Assembly: GCA_020442235.1 (NCBI GenBank) | Contig: JAGRKQ010000006.1 | Coordinates: 7,477 to 19,198, forward strand | DNA length: 11,722 nt | Source of the DNA: Hyphomicrobiaceae bacterium | GTDB lineage: Bacteria; Pseudomonadota; Alphaproteobacteria; Rhizobiales; MH13 | Reading direction: 5' to 3' | Shown: positions 1 to 6,285 of the stretch, one piece after another | Layout: every line of letters starts with the position of its first letter | How positions within the stretch are numbered: the stretch's first letter is position 1 | Program-made: the position numbers and the translations under genes | Notes under the pieces: model-generated | What the model was told of the DNA's origin: nothing | What the model saw: the letters and a program-made list of their open reading frames with translations, nothing else | Database searches by the model: none

Positions 1-1098
1 GCCGTCGAGGCCGCCGGGATCGGCCGGCGCGAAGACGTCTACTGGGCTCTTCACGCCGTCTTCGTCACCCGCCACGACCAGAGCCCGGTCTTTCACCAGG
101 CCTTCGATCTTTACTGGCGCTCGCGCGATCTGGTCGAGCGGCTGTTGCAGATTCTTTCCCCCGTCGCCCCGCCGCGCACGCCGCAGGAACCGCCGAAAAG
201 CGGCGCGCGCCGCGTCAGCGACGCCATGCGCGATCAGGCGCCGGCAAGCGCGCCCAAGGCCATGGAAGAGGTCGAGATCGACGCCCGCCTGACGATGTCG
301 GAGCGCGAAATCCTCAAGGCGAAGGACTTCCAGCAGATGACTGCGGAAGAACTCGCCCTGGCGCGCAAGGCCCTGCGCAGGCTCGCCCTGCCACAGGATC
401 GCGTTCCAGTGCGCCGCACGAAAAGCGCCAGCACGGGCCGGATCGATCCGCGCCGCACCATGCGTCAGTCGATGCGCGCCGGAGGACAGATGATCCGCCT
501 CGCCATGAAGGAACCGCGCCTCGAACACCCGCCGGTGGTCGCGCTTCTCGACATTTCCGGTTCCATGGCGACCTATTCGCGGCTTTTCCTGCATTTTCTC
601 CATGCGCTCGGTGAAACGCGGCGCGTCTCGGCCTTCACCTTCGGCACACGGCTCACAAACATCACCCGCGCGCTGCGCCACCGCGATCCCGACGATGCCC
701 TGGCCGAATGCGGAACCATGGCACGCGACTGGTCCGGCGGCACGCGCATCGGTGCCTCCCTGGAGCGCTTCAACCGCGACTGGTCGCGGCGGGTGCTTTC
801 CGGCAATCCGCTCGTGCTTCTCGTCACCGACGGGCTGGAACGCGACGAAGGCGATCTATTGGCAAAGGAGGCCGACCGTCTCCAGCGCTCCTGCCGGCGG
901 CTCGTCTGGCTCAATCCGCTGCTCGGCTATGAGGGGTTCGAGGCGAAGGCGCGCGGCATCAAGGCGCTCTTGCCGCATGTCGATGAATTCCGTTCGTCCC
1001 ATTCGCTCGGTGCCATCGAGGATCTGTGCGCCGCCCTTGCCGCAAGGCCCACGCGCGCCAGAATGATCAGACCGGCAGCAAGGGAGCATGCGGCATGA
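1..1098 (+). CDS. coxE: CoxE-type VWA domain protein, 5' end outside the window
   Basis: Seen: the frame is open from base 1 (visible residues AVEAAGIGRREDVYWAL), so the gene starts left of the window and the TTG at 145 is internal. 365 residues are visible. A basic linker (about residues 135-175) precedes a C-terminal von Willebrand A domain. Its metal-ion-dependent adhesion site is complete: DISGS at 184-188, Thr248 in GGTRIG, and Asp277 in LLVTDGLERDE. Known: CoxE of CO dehydrogenase clusters is about 400 residues, so roughly 30 are probably missing. It works with the MoxR-type AAA+ ATPase CoxD in maturing the molybdenum active site. Inference: a cytoplasmic maturation factor for a molybdenum hydroxylase. 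The stop overlaps the next start (ATGA), so translation is probably coupled. Related VWA proteins serve other MoxR systems, but the XdhC and molybdopterin neighbours support CoxE. Confidence 0.87.
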   Translation, partial: AVEAAGIGRREDVYWALHAVFVTRHDQSPVFHQAFDLYWRSRDLVERLLQILSPVAPPRTPQEPPKSGARRVSDAMRDQAPASAPKAMEEVEIDARLTMSEREILKAKDFQQMTAEELALARKALRRLALPQDRVPVRRTKSASTGRIDPRRTMRQSMRAGGQMIRLAMKEPRLEHPPVVALLDISGSMATYSRLFLHFLHALGETRRVSAFTFGTRLTNITRALRHRDPDDALAECGTMARDWSGGTRIGASLERFNRDWSRRVLSGNPLVLLVTDGLERDEGDLLAKEADRLQRSCRRLVWLNPLLGYEGFEAKARGIKALLPHVDEFRSSHSLGAIEDLCAALAARPTRARMIRPAAREHAA

Positions 1099-1418
1099 CC
1101 GACACCGGGAAAGACCCGCTCGACACCGCCCAGCGCTGGGCCGAAGACGGACGCAGGATTGCGCTCGCCACCGTCATCGAAACCTGGGGCTCGGCACCGC
1201 GCGGCGTTGGCAGTCATCTTGTCATCGACAGCGAAGGCCAGTTCGAGGGCTCGGTTTCCGGCGGCTGCGTGGAAGGCGCGGTCATCACCGAAGCGCTCGA
1301 CGTCATCGCCGACGGCAAGCCGCGGATTGTGGAATTCGGTGTCGCCGACGAGACCGCCTGGCGGGTTGGCCTCTCCTGCGGCGGCACGATCCGCATCCTC
1401 GTCGAGCCTGTGGCCTGA
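1095..1418 (+). CDS. XdhC/CoxI family protein, N-terminal domain only
   Basis: Seen: 107 residues starting at the ATG that overlaps the coxE stop (ATGA, 1095-1098). This start is preferred to an in-frame one at 1026, which would lie deep inside coxE. The protein is one XdhC_CoxI domain: ALATVIETWGSAPRGVG (24-40), SGGCVEG (55-61), and VGLSCGGTIRI (91-101) with the conserved Cys of the CGG motif. Known: XdhC binds molybdenum cofactor, favours its sulfuration, and delivers it to xanthine-dehydrogenase-type enzymes; CoxF and CoxI are the relatives in cox clusters. Full-length XdhC carries this domain plus a C-terminal Rossmann domain, which here is the separate next gene, 9 bases downstream. Inference: the two products act together as a split XdhC on a molybdenum hydroxylase encoded nearby. 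Which cox letter applies cannot be decided here. Confidence 0.88.
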   Translation: MTDTGKDPLDTAQRWAEDGRRIALATVIETWGSAPRGVGSHLVIDSEGQFEGSVSGGCVEGAVITEALDVIADGKPRIVEFGVADETAWRVGLSCGGTIRILVEPVA

Positions 1419-1427
1419 GAGGCTGCG

Positions 1428-2120
1428 ATGCGCCTGTCCACCCTCAAGGCTCTCAATCAGGAACGCGCCGCACGCCGCGCCGCTGTCCTTGTCACCGAAC
1501 TCTCCGGAGTGGAACCGGAGCGCCTCGTCCGGGCCGGCGAGAGCGCCGACAACCCCGCCCTTGATGCCGAGATCGCCCTGCGCCTGCGCACCGGAAAGTC
1601 GGGCCGCGTCGAGATTGCCGGCCAGTCCTTCTTTCTGACGGTCAAGGTGCCGCCGCCGCGTCTGGTGGTGATCGGCGCGGTGCATATTTCGCAGGCGCTG
1701 GCGCCGATGGCGCTGGCAAGCGGCTTCGACGTGACGATCATCGATCCGCGCACCGCCTTTGCAACACCGGAACGCTTTGCCGGCCTCGATCTGCGCCCCG
1801 TCTGGCCCGAAGACGTGGATCTGGCCGCGCTGCTCGATCCTTACACGGCCCTTGCCGCCCTCACCCACGATCCGAAGATCGACGACACGCCCCTGAAGGC
1901 CGCCCTGGAAGCGGGCTGCTTCTATGTCGGCGCGCTTGGCAGCCGCAAGACGCATGGCCGCCGGCTGGACCGGCTTGCGGCAAGCGGGATTTCCGACAAG
2001 GCGCTGGCCCGCATCGACGCCCCGATCGGCCTTGATATCGGTGCAAGCAATCCGGCCGAAATCGCCGTATCCGTTCTGGCCGCGATCATTCTGGCGCTGC
2101 GCGGCGCCAAGGGAGGCTGA
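1428..2120 (+). CDS. XdhC family protein, C-terminal Rossmann domain
   Basis: Seen: 230 residues. The ATG is preceded by GAGAGG (1417-1422) at 5 bases spacing, so it has its own ribosome binding site. After about 75 N-terminal residues comes a Rossmann-type fold: LVVIGAVHISQAL (79-91), the strand-end IIDPR (104-108), then LTHDPKIDDTPL (145-156), YVGALGSRKTH (166-176) and PIGLDIGASNPAEIAVS (199-215). These last three are signature blocks of the XdhC C-terminal domain. Known: this domain occurs in molybdenum cofactor chaperones of the XdhC/CoxI family. Inference: it partners the N-domain protein just upstream to load or sulfurate the cofactor. The gap to the next gene is 3 bases. The split looks natural rather than a frameshift, because both halves end and begin at the inter-domain linker and each has a sensible start. 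Confidence 0.88.
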   Translation: MRLSTLKALNQERAARRAAVLVTELSGVEPERLVRAGESADNPALDAEIALRLRTGKSGRVEIAGQSFFLTVKVPPPRLVVIGAVHISQALAPMALASGFDVTIIDPRTAFATPERFAGLDLRPVWPEDVDLAALLDPYTALAALTHDPKIDDTPLKAALEAGCFYVGALGSRKTHGRRLDRLAASGISDKALARIDAPIGLDIGASNPAEIAVSVLAAIILALRGAKGG

Positions 2121-2123
2121 AAC

Positions 2124-3752
2124 ATGTGGTTCGGCGCGCTTCCTCTCGATGGCCCCGACGAAACGCTTCTCGGCGCGCGCCTGGCCCATTCAGAACGCGC
2201 CGGCGAGGCCCTCTTCCGCAAGGGCGCGGAGATCGACGCCGCGTTGCTGGCCGCCTTGAGACAGGCCGGCCTTGCCGACATCACGGTCTTTCGCATCGAA
2301 GCCGACGACATCGGCGAGGATGACGCCGCCGCACGCATCGCCGCGCTGTTGCAGAGCGATGGGCTCGCCGTGGAAACCGCAGCCACCGGCCGCACCAATC
2401 TCGTTGCCGAAGCGGACGGCCTCCTGGACGTCGACAAGGCGGCCATAGACGCCCTCAACCGCATCGACCCGGCCATCACCCTCGCGACCCGCCTGCCCAT
2501 GAGCCCTGTGCGCGCCGGTCAGCTCGTCGCTACGGTCAAGATCATCCCCTATGCCGTCGACAGCCTGTCCGTCGCGCTGGCCGAAAAGGCGCTGCGAACC
2601 GCTTCGCCCCTCGCCCTTCATGCTTTCGCGCCGCTGCGGGCCGCGCTGGTCCAGACCACGCATGGAACCGTCAAGACCTCCGTTCTCGACAAGACCGCGC
2701 GGGTAACGCGGGAGCGGCTTGAGGCTCTGGGCGGCACGCTCGCCAGCGAACATCGCTGCGCCCATGACGGCCCGGTCCTCTGCGAAACCCTCGCGGCCCT
2801 CGACCCTGGCGCAAGCGATCTCGTTCTTGTCTTCGGCGCCAGTGCGGTCGCCGATGAGAACGATGTGATCCCCGCCGCGATCCGGGCCATCGGCGGAACG
2901 GTGCAGCATGTCGGCATGCCGGTCGATCCGGGCAATCTTCTGGTTCTTGGCGCCTTAAGGGAGAAGCCGGTGATCGGCGCGCCGGGCTGCGCCAGAAGCA
3001 TCCGGGCGAACGGGCTCGATCTTGTGCTCCAGCGCCTTGCCGGCGGCCTGCCCGTCACCGCCGAAAGCCTGACGGGCATGGGCGTCGGCGGACTTCTGGA
3101 GGAAATCGTCACCCGCCCGCAGCCGCGCCGCGCCCCGGCCAATCGCGCCGGCGGCATCGTCAGCGCCGTTCTGCTCGCGGCGGGCTCTTCCCAGCGCATG
3201 GGCACCGTCAACAAGCTCCTGACGACGCTCGACGGCATCCCGATGGTGCGTCACGCCGCACGCGCCGCACTGGACGGCGGTGCGGATGAAGTGGTGGTGG
3301 TCACCGGCCATGACGCCCTCGCCATCAAGGCTGCGCTCGGCGATCTGCCGGTGCGCTTTGCCCACAACGACCGTCACGCGGAGGGTATGGGAACCTCGCT
3401 TGCCTGCGGCACGGCGGCCGCAGACCCGCAGGCTTGCGCTCTTCTGGTGCTGCTTGGCGACATGCCGGCGATCGATGGAGGAACCGTGCACAAGCTGATC
3501 ATGGCGCACGACCCGCAGGCCGGCGCCACCATCATCGCCGCGGCGCATGACGGAAAGCGCGGAAACCCTGTCCTCTTCGACCGCCGTTATCGCCCGGAAC
3601 TGGAAGCCCTTGGAGGCGATCAAGGTGCCCGCGCCCTCATCGCTGCTCACCCGGAAGCACTGCGTGAAGTCGAGATCGGCCCCGAGGCCTTTGCGGACAT
3701 CGACACGCCTGCCGCGCTTCAGACCGCCGGCGGGCGCATATCTGACATCTGA
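2124..3752 (+). CDS. Fused molybdopterin-binding / MobA-MocA-like nucleotidyltransferase
   Basis: Seen: 542 residues, with start codon 7 bases after GGGAGG (2111-2116). Residues 1 to about 335 form a molybdopterin-binding region; within it about 175-320 resemble the MoaB/MoeA fold (HGTVKTSVLDKTARVT 180-195, VFGASAVADENDVIP 236-250, GMPVDPGNLLVLG 264-276). Residues about 345-542 are a nucleotidyltransferase: LLAAGSSQRMG (350-360) is the nucleotide-binding loop, LGDMPAID (444-451) the metal-binding aspartate region, KRGNPVLF (478-485), and DIDTPAAL (525-532). Known: MocA adds CMP to molybdenum cofactor for xanthine-dehydrogenase-type enzymes, while MobA adds GMP. Alphaproteobacteria often carry this fused form in cox or xdh clusters. 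Inference: cofactor nucleotide transfer, probably to the cytosine form, for the enzyme served by the XdhC pair. CTP versus GTP use cannot be proven from the sequence. It is the last gene of the left operon. Confidence 0.85.
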   Translation: MWFGALPLDGPDETLLGARLAHSERAGEALFRKGAEIDAALLAALRQAGLADITVFRIEADDIGEDDAAARIAALLQSDGLAVETAATGRTNLVAEADGLLDVDKAAIDALNRIDPAITLATRLPMSPVRAGQLVATVKIIPYAVDSLSVALAEKALRTASPLALHAFAPLRAALVQTTHGTVKTSVLDKTARVTRERLEALGGTLASEHRCAHDGPVLCETLAALDPGASDLVLVFGASAVADENDVIPAAIRAIGGTVQHVGMPVDPGNLLVLGALREKPVIGAPGCARSIRANGLDLVLQRLAGGLPVTAESLTGMGVGGLLEEIVTRPQPRRAPANRAGGIVSAVLLAAGSSQRMGTVNKLLTTLDGIPMVRHAARAALDGGADEVVVVTGHDALAIKAALGDLPVRFAHNDRHAEGMGTSLACGTAAADPQACALLVLLGDMPAIDGGTVHKLIMAHDPQAGATIIAAAHDGKRGNPVLFDRRYRPELEALGGDQGARALIAAHPEALREVEIGPEAFADIDTPAALQTAGGRISDI

Positions 3753-3769
3753 TTAACCGCCTGTATAGT
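3742..3769 (+). promoter_or_regulatory. Sigma70-like promoter for the BLUF gene
   Basis: CTGACA (3742-3747, five of six bases of TTGACA) is followed after 16 bases by TATAGT (3764-3769, five of six of TATAAT). The -35 box overlaps the stop of the upstream molybdopterin gene. Transcription would start near 3776, giving a leader of about 45 bases that contains the ribosome binding site ACGGAGG (3807-3813), 6 bases before the BLUF ATG. This suggests the photoreceptor is transcribed separately from the molybdenum operon. Pattern match only; no start site is known. Confidence 0.5.
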
Positions 3770-3819
3770 TTTGCCTGCAAAGTTGATGTCGGGGGAGGGT
3801 CGCTTTACGGAGGCCTCGC

Positions 3820-4308
3820 ATGTATCTGTTTCGTCTGACCTATTACAGCCGGAATGTGATCAAGAGCCTCGATTCCTCGGTTGGCAAGGAAATCAAGGCG
3901 ATACTCGACGCATCTTCGCGCAACAATCCGCCCGCGGGCATCACCGGCGCCCTGATCTTCAACGACCAGTATTTTGCGCAGGTTCTGGAAGGCGATCGCA
4001 AGTCGGTCACCTCGACCTTCACCCGCATCGCCCGCGACCCGCGTCATTCCGACATCGTGATCCTTCACGCCCGCCCCATCGACATGCGGGCGCATGACGG
4101 CTGGGCCATGGCCTATTGCGGCCATTCGGAGATCGTCGATCCGCTTTATCTGAAATACGGCACCGCCATCGGCTTCAACCCGGCCAAGATGACCGCGGAA
4201 AATCTGGAAGCCTTCATCGGCGATCTGGTGAAGACGGAGGCGCGCGTTGCCAGCAGCTCTCCACTGGAACCTGCCGGCCCGCGCATACCCGCCTACACGC
4301 GGGTGTGA
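3820..4308 (+). CDS. BLUF domain blue-light photoreceptor
   Basis: Seen: 162 residues with a BLUF domain at about 2-100 and a short C-terminal tail, no attached enzyme domain. By alignment from memory with AppA, the flavin-site residues are present: Tyr8 (RLTYYS), Asn36 (SSRNNPPAGITG), Gln54 (YFAQVLEG), Trp95 and Met97 (DGWAMAY), plus the DPRH at 73-76. Known: BLUF domains bind FAD non-covalently and undergo a light-driven hydrogen-bond switch around the Tyr-Gln pair. Short BLUF proteins signal through protein-protein contacts. Inference: a functional photoreceptor of unknown output. The tail (about 101-162) is helix-prone to about 140, then Pro/Ser-rich. It has a good ribosome binding site (3807-3813) and a promoter of its own. 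Neighbouring genes give no clear partner; no GGDEF/EAL or repressor gene is in the window. Confidence 0.93.
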   Translation: MYLFRLTYYSRNVIKSLDSSVGKEIKAILDASSRNNPPAGITGALIFNDQYFAQVLEGDRKSVTSTFTRIARDPRHSDIVILHARPIDMRAHDGWAMAYCGHSEIVDPLYLKYGTAIGFNPAKMTAENLEAFIGDLVKTEARVASSSPLEPAGPRIPAYTRV

Positions 4309-4334
4309 CCGCTTGCCCCTTTGAGCCGTCCCGC

Positions 4335-4356
4335 TTCCCGTCTAAATAGGCGGGAA
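4335..4356 (+). repeat. Inverted repeat abutting the ccdA ribosome binding site
   Basis: TTCCCGTC (4335-4342) pairs with GGCGGGAA (4349-4356) around a 6-base TAAATA loop, with one G-U pair. The right arm ends directly against the AAGGAG (4357-4362) used by ccdA. No T-run follows on either strand, so a standard intrinsic terminator for the BLUF gene is unlikely. A leader hairpin that affects ccdA translation is the other reading. Confidence 0.45.
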
Positions 4357-4362
4357 AAGGAG
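4357..4362 (+). promoter_or_regulatory. Ribosome binding site deciding the TTG start of ccdA
   Basis: AAGGAG sits 8 bases before the TTG at 4371. The residues from this TTG run straight into the first membrane segment and the SPCVLPLVPGY motif, as expected for CcdA, and no ATG or GTG gives a better N-terminus. TTG is therefore the likely start. Confidence 0.7.
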
Positions 4363-4370
4363 ACCAACTC

Positions 4371-5102
4371 TTGGTCGATATCGCCCTGCCCACGGTCTTT
4401 CTGGCCGGTGTCCTGTCCTTCCTGTCGCCCTGCGTCCTGCCGCTGGTGCCGGGTTACCTCACCTATCTCACCGGTGCCACGCTGGACGAGCTCTCCGAAG
4501 GCGAGGATGCGCGCCTGACGCGGCGCGCGCTGACGCAGGCGGCCTTCTTCGTTCTCGGCATCGGCTCGGTCTTCGTCGCCCTCGGCGCTGGTGCCAGTCA
4601 GATCAGCCTGGCGCTGCGCCAGTGGACCGGCCCGCTGTCGATCGCCGCCGGCATCCTCATCATCGTCATGGGGTTGCATTTTCTCGGCCTCATCCGCATC
4701 GGCTTCCTGATGCGGCAGTTGCGGCTGGAAGCACCGGACAAGACCACCGGACCGCTCTCCGCCTGGCTCATGGGGGCGGCCTTCGGTTTCGGCTGGACGC
4801 CCTGCATCGGCCCGGTGCTGGGTGCCGTCCTCGGCATTGCCGGAACGCGCGACAGCGTTCTGGAGGGGGCGGGACTGCTCGCCCTCTACGCCGCCGGCAT
4901 GGGCCTTCCCTTTCTGCTCGCCGCCTTTGCGGTCGGCCATTTCACCCGCTTCCTCAGCGGCTTCCGCCGACATCTGCAAACGGTGGAACGGATCACCGGG
5001 GCGCTTCTGGTTCTGGTCGGCGTCGGCTTTCTGCTGGGGCTGCACACCCGCCTTGCCAACATCCTGCTCGACGCCTTCCCCGGTCTCGTCAGTCTGACGT
5101 GA
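4371..5102 (+). CDS. ccdA: CcdA-type cytochrome c biogenesis / thiol-disulfide membrane transporter
   Basis: Seen: 243 residues from a TTG start with a strong ribosome binding site. About six hydrophobic segments (roughly 8-32, 53-76, 87-110, 130-156, 163-189, 206-227) match the usual CcdA layout and length. The two conserved membrane cysteines are present in their motifs: Cys21 in LSPCVLPLVPGY and Cys145 in GWTPCIGPVLGA. Known: CcdA/DsbD-family proteins accept electrons from cytoplasmic thioredoxin and pass them through this Cys pair to periplasmic thioredoxin-like proteins for cytochrome c maturation or other disulfide reduction. No c-type cytochrome or ResA/CcmG partner gene is in the window, so the exact client is unknown. 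The stop overlaps the end of the convergent minus-strand binding-protein gene by 14 bp. It may have its own promoter or share that of the BLUF gene, 62 bases upstream. Confidence 0.93.
   Translation: MVDIALPTVFLAGVLSFLSPCVLPLVPGYLTYLTGATLDELSEGEDARLTRRALTQAAFFVLGIGSVFVALGAGASQISLALRQWTGPLSIAAGILIIVMGLHFLGLIRIGFLMRQLRLEAPDKTTGPLSAWLMGAAFGFGWTPCIGPVLGAVLGIAGTRDSVLEGAGLLALYAAGMGLPFLLAAFAVGHFTRFLSGFRRHLQTVERITGALLVLVGVGFLLGLHTRLANILLDAFPGLVSLT
5087..5099. repeat. Palindrome across the convergent gene ends
   Basis: CGTCAG (5087-5092) and CTGACG (5094-5099) form a perfect inverted repeat around one base. It lies inside the 14-bp overlap of ccdA and the convergent binding-protein gene and covers the latter's stop. 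As RNA it could only form a small 5-bp, 3-base-loop hairpin on either strand. Confidence 0.4.
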
Positions 5103-6168
5103 CGCGGACGGGAACGCCGTCCTGCCAGCGATAGAGCACCGGGCGCAGTCCTTCCGTCTCGCCAGCGGAGGAAAAACGCACCGGACCGATGATGGTCGCG
5201 AACGCCTCTTCGGTCAGCCTCAATGGCCCCTCGGCAGCAAGGGCAGCAGCGGCGATCTCGGTGGCCGCATAAGCCGCCAGAACGTATCCGAGCGCCGGTT
5301 CCTCCGCTTCCAGTTCGGCAAGCCGCTCCGGCTCTGCCTGTTCGCGCAGAAAGCTGCGGGCGAGGAAATAGACCCCGTTCGCCGCCTCTTCGGCCAGAAG
5401 CGGGTATTCCGGGCTGGAAAGACTCTCGGCCCCGATCAGCACCGCCCCGTCGCCAAGCCGGGTCCTCAGGACCGCCGTCAGCGCCGCAAGGTCGGCATGC
5501 CCGCCGAGCAGAAAGACAAGTCGAGGCGCTTCAGCCTCCGCACGCGCTGCCGCCCGGCGAAGACCCGCTTCATCCGGCTCGAAGATCTCCCGGTGCGCAG
5601 GCGGGCGCCCGGCAGCGTCAAGGGCCTCGGCAAGGCTTTCCGACAGCGCTTCTCCGGAAAGACCCGCTGCGGCTAGAACCACCACCGGCCCCTGCGGCGC
5701 CAGCGTGAGGCCGGCCTCGGCCAGCGCCTGCGGCATCGCACGATCCGGAACGGCAAGCCGGAACACGGCCCGCCCGCCGCGCCCCTCCGCTGTCAACCGT
5801 TCATCGGTGATCGCCGGGGTGATGAGAACGCGGCCGGACGCATCCAGAACATCGAGAGCGGCAAGGCCGGCGCGCCAGCACACACCGCCGACCGCGATGG
5901 CGACATTCGCGCCGATCAGCCGGTTGGCTGCATCCCGCCCGCCGCTTTCGCTGCACTGGTCGTCTTCGATGACAAGCTGAATGCCGCTGCCGGAAAGCGC
6001 GGCCTCCGCGCCGCGTCGAAGCTGTTCGCCAAAGGCCGAAAACGGCCCGGAGAGCGGCGCCAGAAGACCGATGCGTTGCCCGCCATCCTGCGCCATGACC
6101 GTTTTGAGACCGCCCGCCAAAAGGATGGCAGCCAGGATCAGCGCTTTCGCCCTTCCCGCACCCGACAC
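5089..6168 (-). CDS. Divergent periplasmic binding protein of the Leu/Ile/Val type
   Basis: Seen: 359 residues from the GTG at 6168, chosen because AGGAG (6175-6179) lies 6 bases upstream and the product then begins with a normal signal peptide (basic start, hydrophobic 9-21, likely cleavage after TVMA at about 26). An in-frame TTG at 6225 would put extra charged residues ahead of it. The mature part resembles LivJ: IGLLAPLSGPFSAFGEQLRRG (33-53) matches its first strand-helix, and Cys72 and Cys97 match the LivJ disulfide. Unlike LivJ, the aromatic ligand residues are gone: the position of E. coli Tyr150 falls in AAGLSGEAL (no Tyr) and that of Tyr202 is His224 in LGGHAD. Inference: an exported binding protein with a different ligand or a sensing role, perhaps sharing the liv permease. 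It follows the livJ terminator, so separate or read-through transcription is expected. Confidence 0.82.
   Translation of the reverse strand: MSGAGRAKALILAAILLAGGLKTVMAQDGGQRIGLLAPLSGPFSAFGEQLRRGAEAALSGSGIQLVIEDDQCSESGGRDAANRLIGANVAIAVGGVCWRAGLAALDVLDASGRVLITPAITDERLTAEGRGGRAVFRLAVPDRAMPQALAEAGLTLAPQGPVVVLAAAGLSGEALSESLAEALDAAGRPPAHREIFEPDEAGLRRAAARAEAEAPRLVFLLGGHADLAALTAVLRTRLGDGAVLIGAESLSSPEYPLLAEEAANGVYFLARSFLREQAEPERLAELEAEEPALGYVLAAYAATEIAAAALAAEGPLRLTEEAFATIIGPVRFSSAGETEGLRPVLYRWQDGVPVRVTSD
5106..5122. repeat. Inverted repeat just past the ccdA stop
   Basis: GGACGG (5106-5111) and CCGTCC (5117-5122) pair perfectly around a 5-base loop, 3 bases after the ccdA stop and within the last codons of the opposite gene. 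There is no following T-run, so terminator function is only a possibility. Confidence 0.4.
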
Positions 6169-6174
6169 CGCATT

Positions 6175-6179
6175 CTCCT
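6175..6179 (-). promoter_or_regulatory. Ribosome binding site deciding the GTG start of the binding protein
   Basis: On the minus strand AGGAG lies 6 bases before the GTG at 6168. Nearby ATG codons (first bases 6173 and 6182) are out of frame with the protein, which supports the GTG. Confidence 0.7.
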
Positions 6180-6181
6180 CA

Positions 6182-6196
6182 TGTTGCCCGGCAACA
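6182..6196. repeat. 15-bp palindrome ahead of the second binding-protein gene
   Basis: TGTTGCCCGGCAACA is a perfect 7-1-7 inverted repeat. It lies 2 bases upstream of the ribosome binding site of the minus-strand gene and downstream of the livJ terminator. It may be an operator, or a leader hairpin with a 5-bp stem. No clear promoter was found in the 60 bases between terminator and start; TTGTTG with a poor TAGGAC box at 17 bases is the best match. Confidence 0.4.
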
Positions 6197-6218
6197 GTCC
6201 TAACCGGCACGCCCTTCT

Positions 6219-6256
6219 CCAACAAGAAAGCCCGCGCGGATCGCTCCGCGCGGGCT
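6219..6256 (-). terminator. Intrinsic terminator after livJ
   Basis: AGCCCGCGCGGA (6229-6240) pairs perfectly over 12 bases with TCCGCGCGGGCT (6245-6256) around a 4-base loop. Read on the minus strand the stem is followed by TTTCTTGTTGG-like T-rich sequence (about 6228-6219). It begins 29 bases after the livJ stop. This is the strongest RNA structure in the window and marks the likely end of the liv transcript, leaving the second binding-protein gene outside it or reached by read-through. Confidence 0.85.
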
Positions 6257-6285
6257 CCGGTCAGACGCTTCTTGGCGCCGGACGA

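Noticed and set aside
145..147. TTG at 145 as the start of the CoxE-type gene
   Set aside because: The frame is open to base 1 and the residues before it match the conserved N-terminal part of CoxE, so the gene starts outside the window.
927..2189. 420-residue minus-strand reading frame opposite coxE and the XdhC genes
   Set aside because: It lies antisense to three well-supported genes, has low-complexity Arg/Gly/Asp-rich composition and no recognisable domain; long antisense frames are common at this GC content.
4321..4348. TTGAGC (4321-4326) with TAAATA (4343-4348) as a ccdA promoter
   Set aside because: Spacing is 16 bases, but the -10 match is only about three of six, and TAAATA is also the loop of the hairpin; too weak to list.
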